Assembly (NCBI RefSeq): GCF_000426925.1
Contig: NZ_KE384673.1
Location: 36,110 to 73,158, forward strand
Origin: Dolichospermum circinale AWQC310F
Lineage (GTDB): Bacteria > Cyanobacteriota > Cyanobacteriia > Cyanobacteriales > Nostocaceae
Direction of reading: 5' to 3'
DNA length: 37,049 bases
Shown: in pieces, positions 8,802-15,699 of the stretch
Layout: every line of letters starts with the position of its first letter
Position numbering within the stretch: position 1 is the stretch's first letter
The notes under the pieces: model-generated
What the model was told of the DNA's origin: nothing
Databases searched by the model: none
The model's input: only the letters and a program-made list of their open reading frames with translations
Translations under genes and position numbers: made by a program

Positions 8802-9617
8802 ATGACAATTGCTACTTCTAAACCTCACATTAATTGGGTTAATACCCTATTTTTCATTGCATTACACGTCGGCGCTCTGTTTGCTCTAGTTCCTAGCAAT
8901 TTTAGCTGGAATGCAGTTGGTGTTGCTTTATTGCTTTACTGGGTGACTGGGGGTTTAGGTATTACTTTGGGATATCACCGTCTTGTCACTCACCGCAGTT
9001 TTCAAACACCCAAGTGGCTAGAGTATCTCCTAGTAATTTTTGGGACACTATCCTGTGAAGGTGGTCCCATTGAATGGGTGGGAACACACCGCATTCACCA
9101 CTTACATTCTGATACTGAATCTGATCCCCATGATTCAAATCAAGGTTTCTGGTGGAGTCATATGGGTTGGATGATTCATTTCGCCCCCGCTCACGATCAA
9201 GTTCCTCGCTTCACTAAAGACATTATCGATGACCCAGTTTATCAGTTTTTACAGAAATATTTCATTTTCTTACAAATTGCTTTGGGCTTGGTCCTATACT
9301 TCTTAGGTGGCTGGCCAATGGTGGTCTGGGGAATTTTTGTCCGCATTATCTGGGTTTATCACTGTACCTGGTTAGTAAATAGTGCTACTCATAAGTTTGG
9401 CTACCGCACTTATGACTCCGGGGACAAATCAACTAACTGTTGGTGGGTTGCTATCCTCGTCTTTGGCGAAGGTTGGCACAATAATCACCACGCTTTTCAA
9501 TACTCCGCCCGTCATGGTTTAGAATGGTGGGAAATTGATCTGACTTGGATGACCATTCAGTTATTACAATTACTCGGTCTAGCTACAAATGTGAAGCTGG
9601 CAACCAAAAAAGCATAA
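8802..9617 (+). CDS. desC: Acyl-lipid delta-9 desaturase DesC
   Basis: A 271-residue membrane desaturase that puts the first double bond into stearoyl or palmitoyl chains bound to glycerolipids, using ferredoxin. Seen: three histidine boxes, HRLVTH (59-64), HRIHH (96-100) and HNNHH (226-230), and hydrophobic segments near 14-50 and 145-185. The length matches cyanobacterial DesC. It is followed by a terminator and then desA and desB on the same strand, so the locus holds the full delta-9, delta-12 and omega-3 series for trienoic lipids. No desD appears here. The ribosome site before the ATG is weak (AGGTTA). Confidence 0.93.
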   Translation: MTIATSKPHINWVNTLFFIALHVGALFALVPSNFSWNAVGVALLLYWVTGGLGITLGYHRLVTHRSFQTPKWLEYLLVIFGTLSCEGGPIEWVGTHRIHHLHSDTESDPHDSNQGFWWSHMGWMIHFAPAHDQVPRFTKDIIDDPVYQFLQKYFIFLQIALGLVLYFLGGWPMVVWGIFVRIIWVYHCTWLVNSATHKFGYRTYDSGDKSTNCWWVAILVFGEGWHNNHHAFQYSARHGLEWWEIDLTWMTIQLLQLLGLATNVKLATKKA

Positions 9618-9633
9618 TACAGATTTTATGCCC

Positions 9634-9681
9634 AAAGTCAATAGTTTTATAGTCATTTTGGCTTGAGACTATTGGCTTTTT
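9634..9681 (+). terminator. Terminator after desC
   Basis: AAAGTCAATAGT (9634-9645) pairs with ACTATTGGCTTT (9668-9679), a 12-bp stem with one G-U pair, and is followed by TTTTT-rich sequence. It lies 16 bases after the desC stop, so desA probably has its own promoter. Confidence 0.6.
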
Positions 9682-9755
9682 GCGTGCAACTGCGGCAATT
9701 TTTGATCGGAAATTTTTAATTTCTCAATCACTATCCTAAATGATTGTTAAGTTGC

Positions 9756-9761
9756 TATAAT
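9756..9761 (+). promoter_or_regulatory. Possible -10 element of desA
   Basis: TATAAT stands 85 bp before the chosen desA start, in the gap after the desC terminator. No good -35 box is seen 17 bp upstream, so the call is tentative. The implied leader of roughly 80 bases would be long, as is known for cold-induced desaturase mRNAs. Confidence 0.3.
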
Positions 9762-9845
9762 CTCAGAAATTAATGTTACAAAACTTTGCAGCAAGTTACT
9801 TTTCTTAGTAATCTTGTGTGGCATTCTGTTGTTTTTCAGGTATTC

Positions 9846-10907
9846 ATGACTACATCAATCATTAAAAGTCAGGAAATAGCGGTCTCCACAGACCTTGGTA
9901 AAGACCAAATCAAACTCAAACATATTATCAAAAGTCTCCCCAAGGAATGTTTTCAGAAAAATAGTCGCAAAGCGTGGACAACTGTAATTATCAGCTTATC
10001 TATGGCTGCACTAGGCTATTATTTTTTAGCCATTTCCCCCTGGTTTCTTTTACCCCTAGCTTGGATTTTTACAGGAACGGCCTTAACAGGTTTTTTTGTG
10101 ATTGGTCATGATTGTGGTCATCGTTCCTTTGCGAAACGTCGCTGGGTAAATGATTTAGTCGGACATTTCTTCATGATGTTCCTCATTTACCCCTTTCACA
10201 GTTGGCGGATTAAACATAATCATCACCATAAACATACTAACAAGCTAGATGAAGATAACGCCTGGCATCCCATTAGAACGGAAATTTTTACAAATTGGTC
10301 TAAAAATAGACAGTCCGCTTTTGAGTTGTTCCTGCGTCAACGTCTTTGGTGGGTAGGTTCTATTGGACATTGGGCTGTTGTCCATTTTGATTGGCGCAAT
10401 TTCCAGAAAAAAGACCAAGCTAGTGTTAAACTTTCTGTGGCTGTGGTAGCTTTATTTGCGGCTATTGTTTTCCCAACTTTAATTATTACAACTGGTGTTT
10501 GGGGATTTATTAAATTCTGGTTTATTCCCTGGATGGTTTACCATTTTTGGATGAGTACCTTTACTATTGTTCACCACACCCTTCCCGATGTTCCTTTTAG
10601 CACTGCTGACAAATGGAATGAGGCCTTAGCACAGCTATTTGGCACAATTCATTGTGATTATCCTCGCTGGGTAGAAGTTCTTTGCCACGATATTAATGTT
10701 CATGTTCCCCATCATATTTCTACTGCTATCCCTTCCTATAATTTACGGTTAGCTTATAGCAGTATCAAGGAAAATTGGAGTCCTTATCTCCATGAAGAAT
10801 ATAAGTTCTCCTGGGATTTGATGAAGGAAATCACTAATCAATGTCAACTATATAAAACTGATATTGGTTATGTCACTTTTGATGAATATCGTGCAGAAAG
10901 ATCATAA
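9846..10907 (+). CDS. desA: Acyl-lipid delta-12 desaturase DesA
   Basis: A 353-residue desaturase that adds the second double bond (delta-12) to oleoyl groups of membrane lipids. The frame is open further upstream to a TTG at 9786, but the ATG at 9846 (MTTSIIKSQE) gives the family's usual length, so I use it. Seen: HDCGH (88-92), HNHHH (124-128) and HVPHH (286-290), with paired membrane segments near 45-85 and 190-230. It is the middle gene of desC-desA-desB. A terminator separates it from desC and a hairpin at 11000-11026 from desB, so each gene may be transcribed alone. Confidence 0.93.
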   Translation: MTTSIIKSQEIAVSTDLGKDQIKLKHIIKSLPKECFQKNSRKAWTTVIISLSMAALGYYFLAISPWFLLPLAWIFTGTALTGFFVIGHDCGHRSFAKRRWVNDLVGHFFMMFLIYPFHSWRIKHNHHHKHTNKLDEDNAWHPIRTEIFTNWSKNRQSAFELFLRQRLWWVGSIGHWAVVHFDWRNFQKKDQASVKLSVAVVALFAAIVFPTLIITTGVWGFIKFWFIPWMVYHFWMSTFTIVHHTLPDVPFSTADKWNEALAQLFGTIHCDYPRWVEVLCHDINVHVPHHISTAIPSYNLRLAYSSIKENWSPYLHEEYKFSWDLMKEITNQCQLYKTDIGYVTFDEYRAERS

Positions 10908-10999
10908 AATATTAATATTGGGTATGAACTCTGACGTATGAATTAATTACTTCTGGTTTCATCACCAATTTTCTCAGCCAATATTCCCAAGTCTAACTT

Positions 11000-11026
11000 C
11001 CAGAGGTAACTAAATATAACCTCTGG
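11000..11026 (+). promoter_or_regulatory. Hairpin between desA and desB
   Basis: CCAGAGGT (11000-11007) pairs with ACCTCTGG (11019-11026) around an AT-rich loop. It ends 35 bp before the desB start. With no U-run it is either a weak desA terminator or a structure in the desB leader. Confidence 0.4.
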
Positions 11027-11061
11027 ATTAATTTCTAATTTACAATCAATCAACTAACCTA

Positions 11062-12126
11062 GTGCAATTAGATACAATCCAGTTCAATCAAAAACCTAGT
11101 CCCGAATCTTTTGAAGGTCAAGAAAAATTACCCTTTACTCTTCAAGATTTAAAAGCTGCTATTCCCGCTGAATGTTTTCAGCCTAATGTGACTAAATCAC
11201 TCTATTATTTCTTTCGTGATGTTCTAATTATTGGGCTGCTATATGCAGTGGCTAATTATCTAGATTCTTGGTATTTTTGGCCGGTTTTCTGGTTAATGCA
11301 AGGAACTATGTTTTGGGCTTTATTTGTAGTTGGACATGACTGCGGACACCAATCTTTTTCTAAGCATAAATGGTTGAATGATTTGGTTGGTCATCTCTCC
11401 CATACTCCTATTCTCGTTCCTTATCATGGTTGGAGAATTAGCCACAGAACTCACCACAAAAATACAGGCAGCTTGGAAAATGATGAAAGCTGGTATCCTG
11501 TCTCTGAATCAGAGTACAATGAGATGCCTTTATTGCAAAAAATAGGGCGTTTTTATGTGTTCTTATTGGCTTATCCAGTGTATCTGTTTAAGCGTTCTCC
11601 CGGTAAAGAAGGTTCTCACTTTTCTCCTAGCAGTCCACTGTTTAAACCCTCGGAGAAGTGGGACATTATCACTAGTACCACGCTTTGGATTAGTATGGTA
11701 GCTTTACTAGGTTTTCTGACCTATCAATATGGTTGGATGTGGTTGTTGAAATACTACGCTGGACCTTACATTGTCTTTATCATTTGGCTGGATTTGGTGA
11801 CTTTTTTACACCATACTGAACCGGGAATTCCTTGGTATCGTGGGGAAGAATGGACTTTCCTGAAAGGGGCAATTTCTAGTGTTGATAGGGATTATGGTAT
11901 TTTTAACCACATTCATCATGATATCGGTACTCATGTAGCCCATCATATTTTCTTAAATATGCCTCACTACAATTTGTTGAAAGCTACTAAAGCAATTAAA
12001 CCAATTATGGGTGAGTATTTTCACGAATCAAAAGAACCAATTTGGAAGTCTTTATGGAATTCTGCTATTGGTTGTCATTTTGTTCCCGATACAGGAAGTA
12101 AGGTTTACTACACTTCTAAAAATTAG
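11062..12126 (+). CDS. desB: Acyl-lipid omega-3 (delta-15) desaturase DesB
   Basis: A 354-residue desaturase that adds the omega-3 double bond, usually at low temperature. Seen: HDCGH (92-96), HRTHH (128-132) and HVAHH (291-295), plus the family phrases VPYHGWRISHRTHHKNTGS and AYPVYLFKRSPGKEGSHF. It starts with GTG (MQLDTIQFN); no ribosome site is clear, but the N-terminus matches cyanobacterial DesB. It is about half identical by eye to the upstream desA protein in the central region, as expected for sister families. The end is followed by a hairpin-rich stretch and a small Cys-rich ORF. Confidence 0.93.
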   Translation: MQLDTIQFNQKPSPESFEGQEKLPFTLQDLKAAIPAECFQPNVTKSLYYFFRDVLIIGLLYAVANYLDSWYFWPVFWLMQGTMFWALFVVGHDCGHQSFSKHKWLNDLVGHLSHTPILVPYHGWRISHRTHHKNTGSLENDESWYPVSESEYNEMPLLQKIGRFYVFLLAYPVYLFKRSPGKEGSHFSPSSPLFKPSEKWDIITSTTLWISMVALLGFLTYQYGWMWLLKYYAGPYIVFIIWLDLVTFLHHTEPGIPWYRGEEWTFLKGAISSVDRDYGIFNHIHHDIGTHVAHHIFLNMPHYNLLKATKAIKPIMGEYFHESKEPIWKSLWNSAIGCHFVPDTGSKVYYTSKN

Positions 12127-12170
12127 AATGTCAAGTAAAATCAGTTAAGTCCAGAGTCCACGAGAATAAA

Positions 12171-12232
12171 GGACTGAATTAAAGCTTTCACAAATCAGTC
12201 CGGTTACTTCAATCTCAGTGACTGGACTGATT
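12171..12232 (+). promoter_or_regulatory. Competing stem-loops upstream of a mini-ORF
   Basis: AATCAGTCCGGTTAC (12193-12207) pairs fully with GTGACTGGACTGATT (12218-12232), 15 bp including two G-U pairs. The same TCAGTCC can instead pair with GGACTGA at 12171-12177. The two folds exclude each other, as in attenuators. The stronger stem may equally be the desB terminator, although no U-run follows. Confidence 0.4.
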
Positions 12233-12240
12233 AAGACAAA

Positions 12241-12354
12241 ATGAAAAATCTCTGCTATGGCAATCCTAAACGATATGTGATCCCAGATCCAATTCCTCCT
12301 AAAAGTAGATGTGAAGAAGTCTGTTTACAAAGTTGTACCTATTGTGAAAAATAG
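12241..12354 (+). CDS. Possible Cys-rich 37-residue peptide
   Basis: An ATG-started frame of 37 codons that I do not recognise. It has five cysteines, four of them in a tight C-terminal cluster CEEVCLQSCTYC (Cys24, 28, 32, 35), and a Pro-rich middle (PDPIPP). The cluster spacing C-x3-C-x3-C-x2-C could bind a metal or an iron-sulfur cluster, or form disulfides. No hydrophobic signal is seen. It begins eight bases after a strong hairpin, with at best a poor ribosome site (AAGAC). It may be a real small protein, a leader peptide or chance. Conservation in relatives would decide. Confidence 0.35.
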   Translation: MKNLCYGNPKRYVIPDPIPPKSRCEEVCLQSCTYCEK

Positions 12355-12413
12355 CTGCATATCTTTAATGAACATTAAAAATATATAACAGTTTTATTTC
12401 TCACAACTGACTA

Positions 12414-13679
12414 TTAAAAGCGTCCATTCCCTTGAATAATATGCTTCACTGTTGTTAAAGTTTCTAAACTAATAAATCCCCTTCTATGTCCTTTTTGATT
12501 GGACATTCCTAAAAATACAGCTTCTCCTCGTGAGGAATGACGGGAAAAACGAGGGGAAGCATTAATATAGGTGGAGGCACTATTTACTCCTAATGCAAAT
12601 TGGCGACTTTCTTGATAGGATTCGGTGACAATACTATCAGCATGACTACTACTATATTGGTTAATCCAAGCGATCGCACTTTCTAAACTATCTACCAATT
12701 TAAAGGTCACTGTTTTTGTTAAATAAGGTGTTCCCCATTCTTCATCTTTGACTAGTTGCAATTGCGGAAAAGCCGCAACTAATTCTGCATCTCCTTTAAG
12801 TTCAAAACCTTTTTCTTTTAAGCTACTCCATAGCACTGATAAGGAAGATGGTAAAGCTTGACGATGAATTAAAACTTTTTCAATGGCATTTACTGGATCT
12901 GGTTCGCTTTCATGGCTATCTATAATCATCCAACGTACCATTTCTAAGCTACTATTGACAGACCAATACAGGTAACAATTACCCATGGCTGACTTGAGAA
13001 CTGGACAAGTTGCCTGTCTAACTACTTGTTGAATTAAACTAGTACGTCCATAAGGAATCACTAAACTTAAATACTGGTCTTGAGTAACTAAATCTCGCAC
13101 AGATGCGCCATGTTCAGCAGTAATTAATTCTACACACCCTGCTGGTAAACCGACTTTGGTAATAGCTGTTTGTACTGCATTAGCAATCGCTTTATTAGAA
13201 TGACTAGCTTCTGTACTCCCTTTGAGAATAATACTATTACCAGTTTTCAGACAAAAACCAGCCGCAATTGCCCCTAAATCTGGGAAAGCTTCATAAATAA
13301 AAGCAATCACCCCTAGAGGCATTAACTGGGTATAACTTTGGGAGTCTTCCTGCTGATAATCAGCAGTTCGGACTCGTCGCAAAGGATCAGATAATTCCCC
13401 CAACCGTTGCAGAATCTTAACTGCATTCTCCAACCTGGAGGGGGTTAGTCTCAACCAGTCCAAAATTAATTCTGGAACTGCCATTTCTCGACTTGTTTCT
13501 AAATCCAAGGTATTAGCTTCGAGAATTTCATCAAAATCCTGTTCTATGGCTTGTGCCATTGCTAACACAGCCCGACTCCTGTCTGTCCCCTTGGTAATTC
13601 CCAATTTCAGAGAAGCTTGAAAAGCGCGTTCAGCACTTGTCATGGGTTCAGGGTAATCATCAATCACTTCATCTGTCAT
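12414..13679 (-). CDS. proA: Gamma-glutamyl phosphate reductase-like (ProA family)
   Basis: A 421-residue aldehyde dehydrogenase-superfamily protein of the ProA type, which turns gamma-glutamyl phosphate into glutamate 5-semialdehyde with NADPH in proline synthesis. Seen: PLGVIAFIYEAFPD and LKTGNSIILKGSTEASHSN (cofactor region), the probable catalytic Cys in MGNCYLYW, and a C-terminal HRRGFISLETLTTVKHIIQG. It departs from the usual ProA pattern at VIPYGR, where VIPRGG is standard, and at DPVNAIEKVLIH, where CNAxExLLVH is usual. It may be a second, divergent paralogue rather than the main enzyme. The upstream membrane protein gene ends four bases before its start, so the two form an operon. 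Confidence 0.75.
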   Translation of the reverse strand: MTDEVIDDYPEPMTSAERAFQASLKLGITKGTDRSRAVLAMAQAIEQDFDEILEANTLDLETSREMAVPELILDWLRLTPSRLENAVKILQRLGELSDPLRRVRTADYQQEDSQSYTQLMPLGVIAFIYEAFPDLGAIAAGFCLKTGNSIILKGSTEASHSNKAIANAVQTAITKVGLPAGCVELITAEHGASVRDLVTQDQYLSLVIPYGRTSLIQQVVRQATCPVLKSAMGNCYLYWSVNSSLEMVRWMIIDSHESEPDPVNAIEKVLIHRQALPSSLSVLWSSLKEKGFELKGDAELVAAFPQLQLVKDEEWGTPYLTKTVTFKLVDSLESAIAWINQYSSSHADSIVTESYQESRQFALGVNSASTYINASPRFSRHSSRGEAVFLGMSNQKGHRRGFISLETLTTVKHIIQGNGRF

Positions 13680-13683
13680 GGGG

Positions 13684-14145
13684 TTAACGTCTGTAAGTAA
13701 GCCAGATCATTAGCACTGGTAGAATTGCCAATAACACTGCTACCATTGCCCAAGCGAGGATGCTGGAACTATTAGCTAATCGCAGTGCTAATGGTAGCCA
13801 TATAATGACTAACACAAAAATAATCCCTAACGCTATTGGTAAATAGCTTCGTTTTAAGGGAGGTTGAACAACGTGCCAACTGTTTCCTTTCCAGCGCCAA
13901 GCCCGCTTATAAGGATAAGTTGTAGACAGTTGTTCTAACACATACCCATTTTCTTCTACTACAAAAATATGCTGACAGCGATCGCATCCAAAGGCTTCTG
14001 TCAACGTGATGGGAATTAACTGTCCCTTGCGACGACAAGGACAAGCGTATTCCGTGTTTAGGTCTATTTTATCTGGTTTTTGAGGTTGCACAAGCGAGGT
14101 AAATAACTTGAGCGGTTTTCTTACATTATTCCCTACTTTTTCCAA
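13684..14145 (-). CDS. Zinc-ribbon membrane protein, cyanobacterial
   Basis: A 153-residue protein I cannot name. The N-terminal half has two cysteine pairs, CPC (near residues 35-37) and CDRC (near 54-57), spaced like a small zinc ribbon. The C-terminal half has two transmembrane helices (about 100-121 and 128-148) and ends in a positively charged YRR. The soluble part would face the cytoplasm. It is the first gene of a two-gene unit with the ProA-like gene (four-base gap). No function is implied by that pairing alone. Its length and layout suggest a conserved cyanobacterial family. Confidence 0.65.
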   Translation of the reverse strand: MEKVGNNVRKPLKLFTSLVQPQKPDKIDLNTEYACPCRRKGQLIPITLTEAFGCDRCQHIFVVEENGYVLEQLSTTYPYKRAWRWKGNSWHVVQPPLKRSYLPIALGIIFVLVIIWLPLALRLANSSSILAWAMVAVLLAILPVLMIWLTYRR

Positions 14146-14301
14146 AAATCAGTATGAGGAAACCTAAAATTACTCCTAGAAGCTGAAGTAGCCCATAAAG
14201 CCTACTATTAAAGCTCCTAACCTAAAAATCCATGACATATCAATTTGATAGATATGGAAAATCAGTTAGTTTTATTTTAATATAAAAACCTAAACTAGAA
14301 A

Positions 14302-14372
14302 GCGGGTAACGCGATTCGAACGCGCGACATCAACCTTGGCAAGGTTGCGCTCTACCACTGAGCTATACCCGC
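14302..14372 (-). tRNA. tRNA-Gly (GCC)
   Basis: A 71-base tRNA on the minus strand. The acceptor stem GCGGGTA pairs with TACCCGC, the D-arm reads TAGCTCAGTGGTAGAGC, the anticodon loop is CTTGCCAAG with anticodon GCC, and the T-loop is GTTCGAATC. The CCA end is not encoded. It lies alone between ribH and the zinc-ribbon gene. Confidence 0.95.
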
Positions 14373-14530
14373 AACTCATCAATAATCTTATTATTCCAGA
14401 TTTATTCTTGTTTGTCAACCCCTAAATTAAAAAATTTTTTTCCCCGGTGCCATTGGTCAGTGGTCATTAGTTTTTAGTGAAAAAAAATTACTTATTACCC
14501 ATTACCTATTACCCAATACCCATTACCTAA
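14373..14530. other. Spacer with short tandem repeats
   Basis: It holds a poly-T/poly-A tract and a run of CCCATTACC/TATTACC copies (about 14493-14528), a low-complexity repeat that is common in Nostocales. No gene is seen. Confidence 0.5.
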
Positions 14531-15022
14531 CTAACTTGCTAAATTCGGGCGTAATTGACGCATGAGACTGGCCATTTCTATGGCATTCATAGCATATTCC
14601 CAACCGTGATTACTTTTAATTCCTGCCCGTTCTAGAGCTTGCTGCATGGTATCCGTTGTCAAAATCCCAAAAATCACTGGTACTCCTGTTTGGAAACTAG
14701 CCGCAGCAATACCTTTAGAAACTTCAGCAGATACATAATCAAAATGTGGCGTTTGTCCTTTGATGACTGCACCAAGACAAATTATGGCATCATAACGGCC
14801 AGACATTGCTAATTGACGGGCTACATTGGGAACTTCAAAACTACCAGGAACCCAAACATAGTCTACTTGCTCGCCTTCGGGGTCAGGATTGATACCGTGA
14901 CGTTTTAAGCAGTCTTTACATCCTTCCACTAGTTTCAGGGTGACAAGATCATTAAAGCGAGCGATAATCAATGCAAAGCGCAAAGACTCGGTTTGCTGAA
15001 AATTTCCTTCAAAAACTGCCAT
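14531..15022 (-). CDS. ribH: 6,7-dimethyl-8-ribityllumazine synthase
   Basis: A 163-residue lumazine synthase, the penultimate enzyme of riboflavin synthesis. It joins 5-amino-6-ribitylaminouracil with 3,4-dihydroxybutanone 4-phosphate and assembles into a capsid-like shell. Seen: ARFN near the N-terminus, [28 protein letters not shown] with the catalytic-site His, and [17 protein letters not shown]. The length is normal. It lies downstream of psbZ on the same strand but 200 bp away, so co-transcription is uncertain. Confidence 0.95.
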   Translation of the reverse strand: MAVFEGNFQQTESLRFALIIARFNDLVTLKLVEGCKDCLKRHGINPDPEGEQVDYVWVPGSFEVPNVARQLAMSGRYDAIICLGAVIKGQTPHFDYVSAEVSKGIAAASFQTGVPVIFGILTTDTMQQALERAGIKSNHGWEYAMNAIEMASLMRQLRPNLAS

Positions 15023-15226
15023 AATGCCTCTGAATCAATATTACAATAGGTACTTAACCAATATACTTTTCTGCTTTCAAAATATAAGAGCAGGAAAGCA
15101 CAATCAGGAAAAAGTCGGCTAGAAAAAGAACATTTAAGAGCATTTTTTCTATTTTGACCTTTTGTATTGGCCTTTCTGCTCCTCTGGTTTGTATGGTATA
15201 TGTTAGTGGATAGTTAAAGCAGTTAA

Positions 15227-15415
15227 TTAAACTACAAAGAAGTTTAATATAGCAACTAACACAACTAAAGCCGCCCAAATTCCAGACCCAACCCAGAGCA
15301 GTTTTTTAGATTCTACCCAGTTTTGAGGAGTGGCGTAAACAACGGGTACACCAATCACAAGCACGAAAGAGAACAAGACTAGTGATATTAAAGCAATTTG
15401 AAATACTGTGGTCAT
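15227..15415 (-). CDS. psbZ: Photosystem II protein PsbZ (Ycf9)
   Basis: A 62-residue photosystem II subunit with two membrane helices (about 5-27 and 38-60) joined by the loop [20 protein letters not shown], which is highly typical of PsbZ. It sits at the outer edge of the core complex near CP43 and helps stabilise antenna contacts. The start is the ATG at 15415. The 74-codon minus-strand ORF overlapping its end is in another frame and is not a gene. About 280 bp of upstream DNA hold no other gene. Confidence 0.95.
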   Translation of the reverse strand: MTTVFQIALISLVLFSFVLVIGVPVVYATPQNWVESKKLLWVGSGIWAALVVLVAILNFFVV

Positions 15416-15699
15416 TTTGTTTTTCCCAACATAACGAAATCTTAGTTTACCCCAGGTGTGCTGCTGTTTATAGTCTTAGTGGTTTTCAGCGAACCTTCTG
15501 AACTCACAAAGCATCACCTGATCAATTAATATTTTACGTCGGGTTTGTAACAGTTGCTCATGTCTAATTTTCCAATCTGTTTTTTCAAAGGGAAAATTGG
15601 CCGCTACTGATTAGACATTGGGAAAATGATTAAGATGGAAATTATATTCCTTGTTCCCTGTTAAGAGTCCCCTGTCACTTTTAACTTACTTTTAAATAT
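15416..15699. other. Spacer between divergent psbZ and the DHH/CCA gene
   Basis: This 284-bp stretch must contain the promoters of both neighbours. I see no ORF and no certain promoter boxes. TTCCCTGTTAAGAGTCCCCTGTCAC near 15653 resembles short dispersed cyanobacterial repeats. Confidence 0.4.

Noticed and set aside
15054-15278. 74-codon minus-strand ORF downstream of psbZ
   Set aside because: It overlaps the end of psbZ in another frame and has no family features or ribosome site.
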